The position numbers were made by a program, and so were the translations under genes. The notes beneath the pieces are model-generated. The model was not told the DNA's origin. It saw only the letters and a list, made by a program, of their open reading frames with translations, and made no database searches. Shown here in pieces: positions 20,728-31,903 of a DNA stretch of 64,000 bases; the stretch's first letter is position 1; the number at the start of each line of letters is the position of its first letter. The stretch comes from Symsagittifera roscoffensis (lineage: Eukaryota > Xenacoelomorpha > Acoela > Convolutidae), in NCBI RefSeq assembly GCF_963678635.1, contig NC_087062.1, forward strand, positions 74,642,349 to 74,706,348. The letters are read 5' to 3'.

Positions 20728-23512
20728 CTGAAAACATCCATGGCGCGAACTCGACCCCGGGCAACTAAATTCTCTTTCCATGATAAACTTGGATTGTATC
20801 TTCAATGAGGATATTCAGTGGCTTGAAGTAAAAAAAAACCAAGTTTCAATTTAGAGTTTACAATCTCCAGAAAAACTAACCACAGCTCAAAATTAATTGT
20901 TTCAGGTCAGTTGACTTCCGGGTAGAACTTCGACAAGCGCGCAATGCGCCTTTTGTTTATCCTTTTAAACTTCATATAATTGAAGGTACTGATATCATTT
21001 GCTCGAAACTAATTGAAAAAAAAAAGATTTTTGTTTGTTTCAGCATGATTTTGGATGCATAATTTCTTTTTACTCTTTCCTGCTATTTGGGAAGTCACCA
21101 AATTGACTCCAATAGATATCGCTACAAACGGTTATAAAAAATAAGCTGAGAAAATTCTGTCGTAATTTTTTTTTCACAGAGGCGTAACAGAGCTTCGCAC
21201 TACTTGCGATACAAAAAAAAACAGAATGACAGAAATAGCCGATTACTAGCAGTCGATTTTTTTTTTTCGAAAACTACAATAAACCATCCAAAGCACTCAT
21301 ACGTCCCAAAAAACCCATTTGCTCATTTTGATGATAACCTGTCACAAAACACCATTGCCAGGTTTTAACAAAATTTGATACACAATTTATCGAACGGCAA
21401 CTAAGCAGACAAAACTTGGATAGACGCACGTTAAGCCGGGAGAAATTGGTCAGCCAAAATTTAAGCTTAATCAAAGATATAAGGCTCTGTAAAATTCTAA
21501 TTTCTATGTTGTCCTCGAATCACACAAACACATATGAACCTGAATTCGCTATTTAAACGACATACAAATAAGGCAACTAACCGAAGTTGAAACCATTTCA
21601 GCCGAAGCAATTAAACTTGCGATAAAACACAAACATAATAAAAAACAACAAATTGAATAAAAATATATAAAAAGCTGAAAAACTAGGTGAACCAAAAAAC
21701 TAACTAAGTTTTTCCAATGTCTCGATAAAAAACAATGGCCTAGTTAAATCTGCTATACTTAAAAAGTTTATCTTTTTTAAATTTGCTATACTGATGAAGC
21801 ACGAAATGCGTAATTTCGAAATTTTTTAAAATAAGTTAGATGAGTCAAAAATTTTGAGATATTGGAGTTTTCTCATTTTGAGATATTGGAGTTGAACCCC
21901 TCATAATAAATTTGATAGGGCAATTTTTAAGAAAAGTCAAAAACTTTCTGAAAAACGATCGAAAGTTCAAAAACTTGACTTTCAAAAATCGATAACTTTC
22001 TTCTGCAAAAAGCAGGACGTGGCGGCTCAAGTGATAAAATTCCCAAAGTCGAGTTTTTCCATTGAACACTTAACCTGAGAACTGGCACGGGAAAAATCAA
22101 AAAGTCTGAAAAAAATGGTGAAAATTGGGCAATGTCGAGTATGCAAAGAAGCTTCCCACAACCCGTTCTTTAGAATGAACCCGAAAATTCAAATATGGTG
22201 GGTAGCTTTTGAAAAATATTAAAAAAAAAACATTCAAAAAATCAAGAATTTGACTTTTACGACGGCGAGAAATTTTTGTGCCAAAAAATGTGAGTAGCCG
22301 CTAAGACAGGGAAACTCCCATTAGCCATTATCTCCATTGAGCCCACACTTTCAGATTGAAGAAGCTAGTTTTCGAAAAAATTCAAAAATTGCTTACAAAA
22401 TCAAAAACTTGGCTTTTTCAAAGGACATAAAATTATGTGTTAAAACAATTGGGCATAGCCGCTTATGCGGTTAAGCTGTTCAAACATTTAAAAAATAAAT
22501 AAATAAAAAACCAAATCCCATACATTTTCAATACACCTGTTTTTATCAAATAGGAACATTAGGCACACATGCCAAGCGAAGGTTTTGAATTCCAAACACA
22601 GAGGCAACCACCACTTGCGATACAAAAATGAATGGCTATGATTAAAATCAAACAAAAAAAAATGAAAAAAAAAAAACTCCAAAAAACCGTTTTGTCAATA
22701 AAAATTGCAAAAAACGACCCAAATATCCAAAAAATTACCTGTATCAGTGAAAACCATACAAGGAGCTTTGGGATGGATAGAAAGAAATCGAATATTCAAA
22801 AAGCCCTTTCAGTGAAATTAAGCCGACAAAAATAAGCAGACCGACAATCTAAATTAGCCGAAAATTTTATGTTTGCAAAGAAAACAGGTCTCAACTGGAA
22901 TCGAACTCACGGGCTCTAAGGTGTCCAGAATGGGTGATGCAACAAATTGGAAGAAAGCTGAACCTACAAAAAAAAGTCGGGCTAAGGGAACTAAGCCGAC
23001 AAAAGGAAACAGACGGATGATTGTCAGAAAAAGCACAAAGACTCTAGTTCACAAAAAAACATGTCCCGGCCAAAAACCTTTTCCATCTCAAGCAATTTTG
23101 TTACGTCTAAGCGATATGATCTGGATGGTTGATTGATTTTGAAGTAATAAATACCAAGCCGCAACAAAGCCGAAAATACCTGAGCAGAAACCCTTCAAGA
23201 CGAAAAAATTCCAAATTAATAAGAAAATTTTAGGGGCCCTTTTCCTCTCAGAACGCACACACGCGTACAAAACCAAATTCGGTCCTCAAACGACGCAAAA
23301 AGCCATAAAGTGGATATAAAAAAATTATACGAATTAAGCCGATAAAAAGACGAAATTTAAAAGAACGAACATTTATCAAATTGAATTGGTAAAATTACAG
23401 CCAACGTAAATATCAAATTTCGATGCCGACAGATTTTAAGAAGTTAAACGGAAGCCCCACAAATCAGTTTTTACCAGAAAAAATCAATCGCATACATACT
23501 GAAAAAAAAACA

Positions 23513-23585
23513 AGGTCCGGAAGGGACTCAAACCCCGGACCTCATGATGCAAAGGCAACGACGTTACCTCTAGGCCAAGGGCAAA
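23513..23585 (-). repeat. tRNA-derived SINE head (best-preserved example)
   Basis: The minus strand reads TGGCCTAGAGGTAACGTCG (box A, consensus TGGCNNAGTGG-like), then GGTCCGGGGTTTGAGTCCC (box B, consensus GGTTCGANTCC), with tRNA-like spacing, followed by an A/T-rich body. Related but more decayed heads lie at 7510-7590, 10640-10715, 11848-11920, 22880-22935 and 25283-25315. Confidence 0.6.
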
Positions 23586-25989
23586 GACATCTAGAAAATT
23601 TTATGATTCAAAGCTAAAGCAAGTTGTAACAATAGTTTTTTACGGGAAAAAAAGTCTATTTCCCGATTACAAAACACTTGCTATAGCAACTGTAATAAAA
23701 AATTAGTTGAAAAAACTGATCGGATAATTATACAAAGACTATTTCGTAGAAAACTAAAACTAAATTTCCTCCAAGTAGTGAGTACAATTTAGAACATACC
23801 TACCTCTGTAGAAAAAAGAACGAAAAAGAATTCTAACCTGAAAAAAATGATAGTTTTTTGATGTTTTTCAGAGGAGTGCCGGAGAAGTAGTTTTGAAGCT
23901 TTTGAGAACATTTCGCGAAATTTGAATCAATTCAAATAACGAAAAAGAATTGAAATCTTAAAACACAAAAGGTCAATAAACCAACAGAACTAGAGATGAC
24001 GCCTTATTAGCTGAAATTAATCCGAAACTTTTCAAAAAAAAAGAACCTTCTTGTATCATCTACAAGTCAATAGCGAACCCTAAATGAGCGGTACATGAAA
24101 GATGTAGGTGGTGCATTAGTATCTTACCATTTCTAAGTTCCTTCTAAGTTGACTTTTCTTGGAGCAAAGTTTTTTTCAGGAAAAAAGTGTTGTACCCGGT
24201 AGTAATACCTTTGCTTATCGCAATGGTAATGAAAAGCTATTCAGCAGCCCACAAAACAGCGGCAAATCGCATCTTTCGGAGAGGTCAGAAAGCCAATTTT
24301 GTTAAATTGACTCATGGAAACTCAGGTTGTAGCAAAATGCTGACTCTGCCTCATCGTCTATTTAATATAACTTGATTCCTCGATCAAAACTGAACTTAGA
24401 ATAGAAGTCTGGTTTTTTCAGCAGCTAAAATATAACACTGCCTTTCCGTTCCGATCTGGAGCAAAAAAAACTAGCAAACGTTTTTTTTCCGTAGAGAAAA
24501 AATTGGGTTGGTAACTGTTCCGGTTTTGGTTGCGACATTGAATGATTGGCAATCTACATATTCACTTCTGCTAGTTCAATACAACAACAAAAAAGAAAAT
24601 TCGTTTCTAGATAATGGCAAGTATTCCGCGAAGTTCAAATTAATTTCCGACTTCACCCTAATCGAAATAAACAAAATGAATACGTGTATCAACGTTTGAA
24701 GAAGATTTAAAGGTGAAAGCTTACTTGTCGAACTTTGGGATCTAGTGGACAACCCCGCCGCCTCCAGTAGTTTATTCAACAGAGGCGAAGCAGTATGCAA
24801 TGTTTCATTTGTACGCAAATTTTGTATGCAATGTTTAATTAGAGAAAAACCCGTTTAGAAACACAATCGGAGGCGTTACAAATGAATTCAAAATCATTTA
24901 TCAAGCAGTAAGTGGGCCGAAAAAAAATTACGTAGAGTTCCCTTGAGTCACTAACTTTTGAAATTCTTAATTTATACGCCTCTCTATCCGAGAACATAAG
25001 AGCATGAAAATCCGTTTAAATGACGCAACATTAGGTCTCTGAGCGATAAAACATAAATCAAAACATTCGAGGCCAAAAAAACTAAGCGAAAAAAAAAAGA
25101 AAATTACACAAAATTACTTTCCAGGTCAAGGAAAATAACTTAAAACACAAGAAAAATCCGTGATGTGGCAACTAAGCCGGCAAAACAAAAGCAAACAAAC
25201 AAAAAGCCAACAATTTCTACTAAACTGATTTTTTTGTCGTTTGAAAAAAATGTTCTGGTCAGATTTTTGCCGTCACAGTTCTTACCTCTAAACCAACTGC
25301 GCCAGAGATGCTAAAAATTTGAATTCGTTACGAACAAACTTATCAAATGCTTCGCGTTCGCGTGATTCTGTTTTACAAGTTTTTAACCCAACAAAGCCTA
25401 TATTCCGATTTGACAACAATTGCTAATCGAAAGCGTAACGAAGCATATAACTGAATTTAGCTTATCTCAGATGCAGACAAAAAAAGCGATAATTCGCACG
25501 AACAGAACGAAATTTAAAGAAATTAAGCAGGATTATTTGAATCAAAATATTTTTAGAGGTGAGATCTTACAGCATGTACCATTGGGGAGATTTCTCAATA
25601 TATTTTGATATTATAAGTTATAACTTACTCACCGCTCACAACTTTTTTTCAAAAGTTAACAAACTGTGAGAGCTAGCTACAGCTACTGCACAAAGACTTC
25701 CGGGCTCTTTTCCGCTACAAATGTGCTGTTCTTTTCCAACACAGAACCAAAAAAAAATGTCCAAACACAGAGACAAAACAAAAGTTTTACACCACTTGCG
25801 ATACAAATCTAACCGACAGATACTGAGATGAAACAAACGAGTGAAAACAAAAAACCTATGAAAATCGAATAAATCTAGATCTGCTAGAAATATGTTCGGC
25901 TCGATTGATTTGTCTTAAGAACACTTCATTTTTCGAATTTCAAATAAAAGATATATGGCCTTAAATCTCTTAAAATTTCAAGCACCATT

Positions 25990-26320
25990 CATGATTGATA
26001 AAAACTACCCCAATTTGGTAAAACTGGATCAATAGATAAAATTTAAATTTTTATTCCACAAATTTAAATCTGCAAATTAAAATCCACTTTCGAATCTTGT
26101 TTTTCGTGATCTTTACAGTTTTGCTGTTTCATAGTGGAGTTTGCCTTCTTTTCAACTTCCTTTGAAATGAAGGGAATTTCAAAAAAGAAATCAAAATTCA
26201 AACCGCAAAATTCAAACTTTAGTGAGAACAAATTTCAAGGTTTTTTCCTCAGAAAAAAAATCGTGCAGACCTAGATCAAAGTATTCACTACGTTCATGAC
26301 TCTTAACAAGCTTATGCTTG
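25990..26320 (+). repeat. dispersed repeat family B, copy 1
   Basis: Shared ordered blocks: AACTGGATCAATA, AAATCCACTTTCGAATCTTG, TTTTGCTGTTTCATAGTGGA, GTTTGCCTTC, and TTCACTACGTTCATGACTCT at the end. The same order is seen at 30000-30275, 30860-31205 and 62280-62540. Non-coding. Confidence 0.6.
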
Positions 26321-26669
26321 TGCATTAAGTACAACGTTTAATTTTTTTTTCAAAGTTCATAAGAGGAGGTAGAAAATAACCGATTTTGCACGTGGCGTTC
26401 AGCTTGATAATAAAATTCTATTGGTGCTCCGTTATAAAATTTTCTCGATAATAAATTCTAGCTCCATCGTTCAAAAATTTTAAATGCAAACTTTAATTAC
26501 TATATCAAAATCAAAACCAGCACATGAATCGTAAAACTTATCCTGAGTCTGACCGTTTTTATCAAATTTTCTCGTCAAAACTTTCGTCGAGCTAGAATTG
26601 TGACCAATAGGTTCCACGAAGCGGCGAACTTTCGATTACTCCATCTAATGAATCCGCAACTTTCCTCGC

Positions 26670-29600
26670 TTATTCAACCAACGGAGCTAGACCCAAACTA
26701 GCTCTTAGCTTGTTTGTCTCGCTGATACTCAAACTGTCTTTGTGATAATCATCGTCATCTTTTTTTCGCGAAGATTTCTGTTCTTCCTTGCGACTACTTT
26801 TCGATTTCTTTTCTTTCTTATCAGATTTCTTTTTCTTCTTCTCAGCTGATTTCGAGCTGTTTCCAGTTCTTTTGTCTTTGCTTCGACTTCTACTGCTGCG
26901 TTTTCTGGTAAACCATAAACATGACAAGTGTAATTATACAAAAGATATTTTCAATGATTCCTTAAATTATTTTCAATGAACTTTTCAATGACGCCTTAAA
27001 ATTATTACCGCACATGAACAAGCTTACCTTTTTGTGGGAATTGGTGATGTTGACCGACTTCTAGACAATACAGCATCCCTGCCTTTTTTAGTCTAAAACG
27101 AAGAAAAATAGCATAATAATAACCTAAATCAAGTTTTTTCGGATCATATCATTTCGACGTATATCAATTGACATAACTTTTAAATTTGTTAACCACGTTG
27201 AATCTGTTTTTCCCTGCAATCAAAATTCATTTCGAATATCCGAAAAAGCTATAATTTATATCTTTAATTGCATTGAAGTATGGCTTTTAGCTTTTACTGT
27301 CTAACATTGCTAGCTGGTTCCTCGTCGCTGCTAGCATCATCCTCTTCAAACTCCAGATCTTCTTCCAGTGCCGACACCTAAGCACGAATAAAAAAAGTAC
27401 AAATCAGTGTCCAGCTTAGCTTCATTTCTAGATTAGGAGAGCTTAAATTTTTCATATTTGTATAAGAGAAGCAACAAAAGATTTTGTGGGCTATAAGCTA
27501 CTTACCATCTCCCCCAATCAAGAGCTTGACTCTCTAGTCACCCAAAGGGTCCGATGGTTAAAATTAAACGGTATCCCTTTTGTCCGACCTAATATCAAAA
27601 TTTTCTACGTTGCTTTTTTGAACGCCAATACGACCTAATTTCTACGGAAAGCGTGCAACCTAAAGATGCATTTTTACGGTCAAGCAGCAGTTTTGCTTTT
27701 TACAAATAACTCCCAACGACTCAGACACATTTCATATCTTTTTAATATCCTAGGAAAACAATTTCTTCTACCGTTGGCAATAAGCTTCTGAATTTGTTTT
27801 GGATTTTAGTACTGAAAAACAAATTTCAATGTATACATTGTGCTAACTTCAACGAGCAGAAAAATTATACTAAAAAATACTCGGCCAAGGCTTGAGACAA
27901 ACCTAATTAATTTTCTCCCAATTTCTAACTCCTTAAAGAAAAATCATTTCCGATTATGGCAATTGTCTAGGTATGAAATTGAAAACAAAATTATTCCTAT
28001 GCAACAAGCCGAAGAACTTTAACTGTATACAACAAGCCGAAGATGTTTATTACAAACCAACGCTCGTAACAAGCCAAGTTAGAGGAACAAACAGTTTTTG
28101 GGACTGGGTCTCGTTGATTTTTGAAGTTTCATTGAAACTAGTCAGGGTTTCAGCGCCTTTAAAACTGTAACAAAAAAATTAAAAATGATATAGCTTTTCT
28201 GTCCAAATGCAGGCAATTCTCTGCATAATGGAGCTGATTATTAGAAAACGCATGATTTTGATTTTAATGTTATATATCTCATACATCACAAGCCATTACG
28301 CAAACAGCTCATCATGATAACTTGCAACTTATTTACAAATTGATCCATTATAGACGCCAAGGCCATAGGAGGGCCCAAAATGATTATCAGTACAATGCAA
28401 ATAATTACCTTCGGCTGGAGTTGATTTAAATCCTCCAATGCTATTCGTTTAGTCAGGCGCGGCAGCACGATAGAACAACTTTTATCTTCTGTCAACAGCT
28501 TATCAATGAACTCATCAACGTACGACAAAACGAACTCTGAAACAGATAGACGCACCTAAAAACAGTCCCTTAAATAGCAATCTTTAAATGTCTGGTTTGG
28601 TTTGGTTTGGTTCGGGAGATCTCGTCAACCAGCTTCATTCTGTTTGAAATTGAACAAAAGACTAACCTCCATTTGAGTTCATACATCTGATTTTTCTGTA
28701 ATCCACCAGCAGAGGTTCCAAGTACTTGTAACATTCTAACGAGGAAAACGTTAGTCTTAAGTAAACAGCTCCCAAACATCTTACGTACCTGAAATAAATA
28801 AAGCGAAAATAGCGAAAAACACCTGAAGTTTTTTTAAGGTCACAATGATTCCGATTTTTGCAAGCAACTAGAAAAGCAACTATTCAGTGTTTCATACAAT
28901 TTTAGGAGCTACATCCGCATGTTATCTTATCGACCCTTGTTTCGGAGGTTCTGTCAACTCTATCCAATTCCAACAATCCGATATTTACAGGTGGAATCCT
29001 CGTCAGTTCATATTTTTTGGGTGGAATTGAGTAGCTACAAGCAAGTAGTTTGATTCTCTACAAAAAAGTACAGCATAATACTTGCAGTTAATTAATAAGG
29101 TTGTTTCGAAACGCGGTAACGAGAACAACCAATGATTACCAACTTGAAGTCTTGCTGTTTGATGAACTCGACGATGACGTCTTTGTCAGGCTGGATCTGC
29201 AGCATCTTCAGGAGCAGACACATGAAGGGGGTCACTTTGATGTTGGCCCCGTAAGATCCCCCGACGTACCTCAATTCCATCGCGCGGTCCACTAAGATCT
29301 CCGCTGAAATTCACGCCAACTTATTATGACACATCGATTTTCGTCAGTGACATATTTAACTCGATATTCTTCATATTAGAAGAATATTAACCGCATACTC
29401 ATATTTTCATATATTCATATTCAAGCTTCTATCTAGGGCCGCAAGCTTAGGTAAAAAGCACAACCGCGAGCACCTTTTGATCAATAGTCAGTACGAAGCT
29501 TTGTATCTAGCTCCAAGGTCTGTAGCAAGCTCCTAAGCAATAAAAGATCCAAGGAGCACAGATTCGATTATATCAAATGTAATATCTTTTTATTGGTGCG

Positions 29601-29828
29601 CAACAAAAGGCCTTTTTATATTTTTTTGAAACCGAAGTTTGCATCAAATTCTTTTAGCGTTGAATTTGACAGCGCGAAACAAAGCCTTACATGTGAGAGC
29701 GAAGCAGTGTTCTTTCCAATACTTGCAGTCGTAGATTCGACTGCGTATTATCTTCTCCACCAGGTACTGTGGATTGGTACCATGGATAGTATTCGCATCC
29801 TTCACTGTCCTGTTGGCCATTACACTGT
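26670..29828 (-). CDS. PRPF38A: pre-mRNA-splicing factor PRPF38A with C-terminal HIND-like tail
   Basis: Prp38 joins the spliceosome around the tri-snRNP/B complex and is needed for its activation; it acts in the nucleus. Seven exons: 29828-29691 (ATG at 29820), 29303-29144, 28788-28667, 28536-28409, 27377-27306, 27092-27028 and 26904-26670. All phases agree and give 303 residues (human about 312). Exon 1 reads MANRTVKDANTIHGTNPQYL; later segments include AMELRYVGGSYGANIK, LKMLQIQPDKDVIVEFIK, CYKYLEPLLVDYRKIR and YVDEFIDKLL...IVLPRLTKR, the PRP38 domain (about 10-175). An acidic stretch (about 181-204) and a Lys/Ser/Arg-rich region follow. The last 22 residues contain SETNKLRASLGLAPL, a Hub1-interaction (HIND)-type motif known from SART1/Snu66 and plant Prp38 and absent from the vertebrate PRPF38A tail. 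Introns 2, 3 and 5 use GTT donors (GTTGGT, GTTAGT, GTTAGA). A TTTCAG lies 8 bp before the ATG. Confidence 0.96.
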
Positions 29829-29941
29829 CTGAAATAAATATTCACTATTTAAAAGTAACGAAGATCAAAACTAACCATTCAACAAAAGATCGAAAACATA
29901 ACTAACAGACAGTAGAAGTTTAAACGAACAAGGTCCGGTTG

Positions 29942-29969
29942 ATTGAAAAGTGTTTGAACACTTTTCAAT
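29942..29969. repeat. perfect 12-bp inverted repeat with 4-bp loop
   Basis: ATTGAAAAGTGT, TTGA, ACACTTTTCAAT. It is about 115 bp upstream of the PRPF38A 5' end on that gene's strand, so it could be a promoter-proximal element, a hairpin in nascent RNA, or chance in AT-rich DNA. Confidence 0.8.
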
Positions 29970-29999
29970 TTACGAAGATATAAAAATATCACGTTGAAG

Positions 30000-30275
30000 C
30001 TCTTTGATTTTCAACAAATAGTGTTTATGATTAGCACTTTCTTCGCTAGACTATCCAATGTAGAGAAAACTATCAATAGGTAAATTTTTTATTAAGCTGG
30101 AAATTTAAGGTCATCTTCTCTTTCTTTTGCTGTTCGAGTTCGATAGTGGAGTTTGCCTTCATCTAAGAAGTGGCATAAATCAAACTTCAGAAGAAACCAT
30201 AAGTCAAACCGCGAAAAATCAAGTTTGAGCGTGAAAAATTTTATGACTTTCCTGAAAAAAATCAAGACCTATACT
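30000..30275 (+). repeat. dispersed repeat family B, copy 2
   Basis: Blocks TTTTGCTGTTCGAGTTCGAT, AGTGGAGTTTGCCTTCATC and ATCAAGACCTATACTGG in the same order as in the 25.99-kb and 30.9-kb copies. Non-coding. Confidence 0.55.
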
Positions 30276-30859
30276 GGGCGACATTGAAAACGGTGCCAAA
30301 AAATCTTTCATGGTTAATTTTTTTGCAAATTTTTATAATTCATATGCTAGCTCTGATAGATTACAGCAGAAAACGACACTTTGCTTGAAATTTTTAATAT
30401 TTTTTGTATTGGGCAAAAAAAAACATGAAAATGACCTGTTTTACCTGACTCAATTCAAGGAACTAAATTTAGTACCTGGTTTCATTCAGAAATCTGGCAA
30501 AACACCTCCTTTTTGAGGTCAACCAATTAAATAAAACAGAAAGATAACACAAAGGTAAAAATGATACAAGTGATTTTTAAACTAATTGTTAATACGAAAA
30601 ACGTCTACATTCCGGTTTGATAAATCGGTCCACAGCCAGAATCGATCACAGAACTTACTATGAGTTATGATCTTCCGAAAAATGGAAGTTACACACAACG
30701 CCAAAAAAACCTGCTAGTAGTATAAAAAATAGCCAACTTTTAGTTGGAAAAGAGTAAGGAACGCAAGGAAACCGAAAAAGAAAGCTGAAAAAAAAAAACG
30801 TTCGAATTAAAAAAAAATACATGCCCTCAAAGCGCTTTGAATTTCAATAACAATTTATG

Positions 30860-31205
30860 ATTGTTGCTTTTTAGATAAAGTGAACTCAATTTGAGAAAAC
30901 TGGATCAATACATAAATTTTTTTTTCCGCTGGGAAACCTATCAGTTAAATTCTACTTCAGAAACGAGAAGTCGTTCACATTTTTTGCGCTTTTTCCACGT
31001 TCGTATTTGGAGAGTGCAATTTGCATAACTTTCAGCAGATGAACTTCAAGTGAGCTTTAGAGAGTGCATAGATACCTTGCGCATTCAAAATGCATGAAAA
31101 TCTATGAATACACATCTGTAATTATTAGAGCATTAAGACTTTTTTCTGAAAAAAAAAATTCCAAGACCTATATAAGCCTTCACTACGTTCATTACTCTAA
31201 AAAAT
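30860..31205 (+). repeat. dispersed repeat family B, copy 3
   Basis: Blocks CTCAATTTGAGAAAACTGG, ATCAATACATAA, GAGAGTGCAATTTGC, CCAAGACCTATATAAGCC and TTCACTACGTTCATTACTCT. Best copy for defining the 3' end. The remaining stretch up to 31903 shows no recognised gene. Confidence 0.6.
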
Positions 31206-31903
31206 ACCTTTTAATTACTAGCCCCATAAAGAGTAATCCCGTCCTACTAAATTACATTGCTCTGATTGTAAAATACCATGCACATCAATGAGTCCGACTC
31301 GTTAATTTAAGGATGCTGCAACTTGATTAAAAAGAATCAATAACCCGCTGGCGTCACGGGATTTTGATAACGCGATTTTTTTGTTTGATTCAAAAGAACA
31401 GTCAGTAATTTAACTTTCGAGTGTTCCCATTTTTCAACAAAGAACCTTCGTTCACGCCCATTTTTGTACGTCTGCATTTTTTGAACGAATTGAAAAAGAC
31501 AGAGGCAAATTAAGAACCTGAGGTCATTTCTGTCTTTCGAAGCAAGAGTTGTTTTTCGCAGCCAAAATCGTGCTTTAAGTGGGCGGTTCTGTGCCAAAAC
31601 CACTGTTTCTGCGCACCACTAAGCACTCGAGTGCAGTAAATTGTCCTACCTAGTTCGAAAAAATAATTGAGAGTAGCTTCATAAAATAGCTTCAAAACAA
31701 GAGGCAAGCAAGTTCAATTTGAGCATTTTAGGCAATCAAATTTATTTTGAAACAAGTACAAGTATAATCAAGAGCAATAAACCATGCTCTAAACTCATCA
31801 ACGTTGATAAAAAACGATTACAAAAATTTAGGAATCATCAATCTAGAGTGCAAAATCAGTACAAAAAATCTACATAATTTTTTAGATACAAAATCATCGG
31901 AAA

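Larger units (their letters stand above)
20830..26660. repeat. intergenic region between LACTB2 and PRPF38A, modular non-autonomous repeats
   Basis: No gene recognised. Repeat modules in plus order: hairpin modules at 21177, 22597 (degenerate), 24779 and 25766; AAGCCGACAAAA-type motifs at 21430, 22818, 22990, 23335 and 25173; minus-strand tRNA-like blocks at 22880-22935, 23513-23585 and 25283-25315; GGAAAAAAGT...CCCGATTAC tails at 23644 and 24178. These look like several partial copies of one family, tandem or nested. Family-B repeat lies at 25990-26320. Confidence 0.5.

Noticed and set aside
26670-26927. Possible SART1 N-terminal exon, because of the SLSI-ETNKLR-LGL-PL motif
   Set aside because: The exon joins in phase to six exons that clearly encode PRPF38A, and the motif is followed by a stop, so it is a PRPF38A tail.
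29101-29295. Plus-strand 64-codon frame
   Set aside because: Antisense shadow of PRPF38A exon 2.
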